DNA from: JAIEOG01 sp964611895
Lineage (GTDB): Bacteria > Bdellovibrionota > FAC87 > UBA2466
Reading direction: 5' to 3'
Length of the DNA: 64,000 nucleotides
Assembly (NCBI GenBank): GCA_964611895.1
Contig: CAZTDN010000006.1
Coordinates: 42,831-106,830 of the forward strand
Made by a program: the position numbers and the translations under genes. The notes beneath the pieces were generated by a model. The model was not told the origin of the DNA. It made no database searches and worked only from the letters and a program-made list of their open reading frames with translations. Below, one piece after another: positions 61,683 to 64,000 of the stretch; within the stretch, counting starts at the first letter, position 1, and every line of letters starts with the position of its first letter.

Positions 61683-62011
61683 CGATGGAACTCCTTTTCG
61701 ACGCCCTCTTTGCTGAGAGCTGCCCAGTCTTTTTTGAGCTCGTCACGACCGATAATGTGTAGATCCACTCCACGAAGCTCAGATCGTTCCTGCCGAAAAA
61801 CTTCTCGCAATAAACGCTTTACCCGATTGCGGGCAACTGCATGTCGAAGAACCTTCTTGGATAGAGAGACCCCCAGCCTCCCCGAGCCTTCACGACTATA
61901 AAAAAATCGAAAATGCGGGGTGTGAAATCGTTCGCAGGGCTGAAGAAAAAACTCTCTGCTCTTGAGAAGGCGAGCTTCTTTCGGAAAAGACTTCGGCTGA
62001 ACCGCGCTCAT
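61655..62011 (-). CDS. rnpA: Ribonuclease P protein component
   Basis: Protein cofactor of RNase P, which matures tRNA 5' ends. The 118-residue basic product carries the RNR signature AVARNRVKRLLREVFRQ and GRLGVSLSKKVLRHA. ATG 62011 overlaps the rpmH stop by four bases. The RNase P RNA gene is not seen in the window. Confidence 0.95.
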   Translation of the reverse strand: MSAVQPKSFPKEARLLKSREFFLQPCERFHTPHFRFFYSREGSGRLGVSLSKKVLRHAVARNRVKRLLREVFRQERSELRGVDLHIIGRDELKKDWAALSKEGVEKEFHRWEMALQRP

Positions 62012-62157
62012 TTCTTTCCGATGGTTACAACCAGTTTTTTGCGCCCTTTGCGGCGCCGCCGGGAAAGAACGAGCCGGCCGTCTTTACGACTCATGCGCTT
62101 ACGGAAACCATGTTTTCTTTTCCGCTTCACACGGCTTGGCTGATAGGTTCTTTTCAT
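62008..62157 (-). CDS. rpmH: 50S ribosomal protein L34
   Basis: Forty-nine residues, nearly all basic: MKRTYQPSRVKRKRKHGF, then RKRMSRKDGRLVLSRRRRKG and a short tail KKLVVTIGKK slightly longer than usual. ATG 62157 follows GAGG. First gene of the rpmH-rnpA-yidD-yidC-mnmE-mnmG-rsmG run; ribosomal protein L34 and RnpA are translationally coupled. Confidence 0.95.
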   Translation of the reverse strand: MKRTYQPSRVKRKRKHGFRKRMSRKDGRLVLSRRRRKGRKKLVVTIGKK

Positions 62158-62186
62158 AAAATTTCCTCAAAAAAATAGTCCGTCGC

Positions 62187-62215
62187 ACCATAATGGCTGA
62201 CCATAGCTAAGTCAA
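62187..62215 (-). promoter_or_regulatory. rpmH operon promoter
   Basis: On the minus strand: -35 TTGACT (62215-62210), 17-base spacer, -10 TATGGT (62192-62187), about 30 bases before the rpmH ATG. Confidence 0.6.
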
Positions 62216-62298
62216 CGGCTGCCGCGCAGGCTTTCGGCGCTTCTGCTTCGTTGCCAAAGCATGAAGCGCTTGTTAGATATCTGAATCTTTACAACAGC

Positions 62299-63603
62299 AT
62301 GGAAGACTCACTTTGGGATAGGGTTCGGGGGAAGCTAAAATCATACCTTCCACCCCATATTTACCACTCGCTGGTCGAGGGAACCTCGTTTGAAGGCGAG
62401 GCGCCCGGGGTCCTCGAAATACGCTTCCAAGACCAGTTTTCCAAAGAGAGCTTTGAGCAAAAATGTCTGCCCGCCCTCACCACCGTCCTTAAAGACTTTA
62501 AGTTGCCCCAAACGCGCATAGACCTATACGTACAGAATGATGGGATTCCGGTCCAAGGGTCGTTTGCGGTGGAATGGCAGGGGGGCAACCCATTTGATGG
62601 GCAATATTCCTTTGAAACTTTCGTCATCGGCACTTCAAACCAGTTCGCTCACGCCGCATGTCAGGCGGTCGCTAAACAACCCGGCCTTTGTTACAACCCG
62701 CTTTTTATTTTTGGCGGCGCCGGTCTAGGAAAAACCCATTTATTGCGAGCCATCGGCCACGCCATTTATAAAGCCAATCCTCAAACGCGTATACTTTTTC
62801 TCACGAGCGAGAGCTTCACTAATGAATTGATTCAGGCCATTCGAACAGACCGCATGAAGGACTTTCGGGAAAAGTACCGAACCCATTGTGATGTGCTGTT
62901 GCTGGACGATATCCATTTTTTAGCGGGCAAAGAACGCACTCAGGAGGAGTTTTTTTACACCTTCAATTATCTCCACGAGGCACGGAAACAAATCGTCATC
63001 ACTTCCGATCGCTACCCAAAAGATATTCAAGGATTGGAAAACCGACTTCAAACTCGTTTTGAGTGGGGATTGGTGGCCGACGTTCAGCCTCCGGAAATTG
63101 AAACCAGGATCGCGATCCTAAAAAACAAAGCCGACAAGGAGCATATTGAGCTTCCAGATGCAGTGGCTGCTTACATCGCAACTCACATCACGACAAACAT
63201 TCGCGAGCTTGAGGGATCCCTTCACCGACTACAAGCATATGCCGCATTGACCAATGTGCCCGTATCGGAGGACCTCGCTCGACAGACACTCAAAGACATT
63301 TCCCCCAAGATCAAACACGAACTAACTCCCGACGCTATTCTCAAACTAGTCGCGCTGCAGTTTAATATCCGAACGACGGATATTCGGTCGGATAAACGCA
63401 CCCGCAAGCTCTCCGTTCCTAGACAGATTTGTATGTATTTGATGCGGCGGCACCTGCTCATGTCCTATCCAGAAATCGGGAAGTTCATGGGGGGCAAGGA
63501 TCACACGACCATTCTTCATGGCGTGACACGAATAGGAGAATTGATGCGAACCGATCCTGAGATCCTCAAAGCAACGACGAACATCGAGAGTTTGATTAGA
63601 TAA
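62299..63603 (+). CDS. dnaA: Chromosomal replication initiator DnaA
   Basis: AAA+ initiator that opens oriC. ATG 62299 gives MEDSLWDRVRGKLKSYLPP, the usual domain I start; TTG 62251 would add 16 residues and overlap a possible promoter (TTGCCA, 17 bases, TAGATA). Domain II is very short. Domain III has Walker A FGGAGLGKTHLL, Walker B DVLLLDDIHFLAGKERTQEE and the box VII arginine region. Domain IV has the DnaA signature GGKDHTTILHGVTRI, with Lys where most have Arg. 434 residues. It diverges from rpmH, and no dnaN follows. Confidence 0.95.
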   Translation: MEDSLWDRVRGKLKSYLPPHIYHSLVEGTSFEGEAPGVLEIRFQDQFSKESFEQKCLPALTTVLKDFKLPQTRIDLYVQNDGIPVQGSFAVEWQGGNPFDGQYSFETFVIGTSNQFAHAACQAVAKQPGLCYNPLFIFGGAGLGKTHLLRAIGHAIYKANPQTRILFLTSESFTNELIQAIRTDRMKDFREKYRTHCDVLLLDDIHFLAGKERTQEEFFYTFNYLHEARKQIVITSDRYPKDIQGLENRLQTRFEWGLVADVQPPEIETRIAILKNKADKEHIELPDAVAAYIATHITTNIRELEGSLHRLQAYAALTNVPVSEDLARQTLKDISPKIKHELTPDAILKLVALQFNIRTTDIRSDKRTRKLSVPRQICMYLMRRHLLMSYPEIGKFMGGKDHTTILHGVTRIGELMRTDPEILKATTNIESLIR

Positions 63604-63662
63604 ATCTCCGCGAATATCCGCGGTACCCATGGGGGTTTTCCAAAAGTAACCGCGTACCAGAA

Positions 63663-64000
63663 TTAAGGACGATGAGTTGCGGGAGCGGAAGAACGGACTT
63701 GGTGTTTTTCCATTTGAGCGAGTTCGGTTGCGGTAAAAGCTGGAGTCAATGGCAGCTCATTCTCGACACAATCCACGACGTTTGGACATTTAACGACTTC
63801 GCGTCCATTTAGCTTCGTGACTCCATCCCCTTCAAAAGCAACGATAAAATGTTTAGGGCCACGATCGTAATTATCGCAGCTGATGGGGGTGGCGCAGAGC
63901 CAGTCAAATCTGCCGGGCACTTTTTCTGAACGTCTGCTTAATTGCAATGGCTTGTCGGCATACTTACACTCTCGGCCCCACTTATCCACTACTTCGGAAA
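63663..64000 (-). CDS. Hypothetical cysteine-containing protein (5' partial)
   Basis: Frame open to the right edge, so the start may lie outside; GTG at 63989 is the last candidate inside. At least 108 residues, soluble, with five cysteines (RECKY, WLCATPISCDNYD, VKCPNVVDC) suggesting metal binding or disulfides. No family recognised. It converges on dnaA from the position where dnaN is often found. Confidence 0.5.
   Translation of the reverse strand, partial: SEVVDKWGRECKYADKPLQLSRRSEKVPGRFDWLCATPISCDNYDRGPKHFIVAFEGDGVTKLNGREVVKCPNVVDCVENELPLTPAFTATELAQMEKHQVRSSAPATHRP
63982..63990 (+). promoter_or_regulatory. DnaA-box-like nonamer
   Basis: TTATCCACT, eight of nine to the strong DnaA box TTATCCACA, at the right edge about 380 bases beyond dnaA. 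Only one such site is visible; a cluster may lie outside the window. Confidence 0.25.

Overview
The window looks like chromosomal DNA around the replication-initiation region of an aerobic, Gram-negative-type bacterium. One block, read on the minus strand, runs rpmH-rnpA-yidD-yidC-mnmE-mnmG-rsmG-parA-parB-bactofilin and continues into an F1Fo ATP synthase cluster with paired b and b' genes. dnaA diverges from rpmH. There is also an rpsU-yqeY-dnaG-rpoD block. Together these suggest the Bdellovibrionota / former Deltaproteobacteria. That placement is inferred from gene order and protein style, not from a search. Two runs of ten N mark scaffold joins, so the sequence is a draft or metagenome assembly.

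Layout. 1-5.9 kb: class Ia ribonucleotide reductase (nrdA cut by the left edge, nrdB), a large lipoprotein and a multi-pass membrane protein broken by the first N gap. 5.9-9.0 kb: a small A+T-rich island of orphan genes bounded by an 18-bp repeat of the 3' end of tRNA-Phe, with an integrase-like remnant next to the tRNA. 9.0-13.5 kb: rdgB, rph, a cell-wall amidase divergent from a SpoIID-like protein, and queA. 13.5-19.5 kb: rpsU, yqeY, dnaG, rpoD, a CAU tRNA, a zinc-ribbon coiled-coil protein and RNase HI. 19.5-27.3 kb: a CHASE2 sensor kinase with an NtrC-type regulator, then ftsW-murG-murC-murB. 27.3-40.4 kb: a patatin-like lipase, a lytic transglycosylase, an amgK/murU-like sugar-salvage pair, dtd, a ferredoxin and three large exported proteins of unknown role. 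40.4-47.7 kb: lipA-pdhA-pdhB-pdhC-lpdA-lipB and queE. 47.7-53.5 kb: atpF'-F-H-A-G-D-C. 53.5-63.6 kb: bactofilin, parAB with three parS sites, the RNA-modification and membrane-insertion genes, and dnaA.

How the genes work together. Several modules stand out. Peptidoglycan is synthesised (FtsW, MurG, MurC, MurB), cut (amidase, SpoIID-like, SLT lytic transglycosylase) and possibly recycled (AmgK/MurU-like). The pyruvate or branched-chain dehydrogenase travels with both lipoate-synthesis genes. Chromosome segregation genes (ParAB, parS) sit beside a bactofilin. Oxygen-dependent NrdAB, the lipoylated dehydrogenase and F1Fo ATP synthase fit aerobic heterotrophy. The least understood parts are the tRNA-Phe island and the exported proteins at 3.2, 29.9, 34.6 and 37.4 kb.
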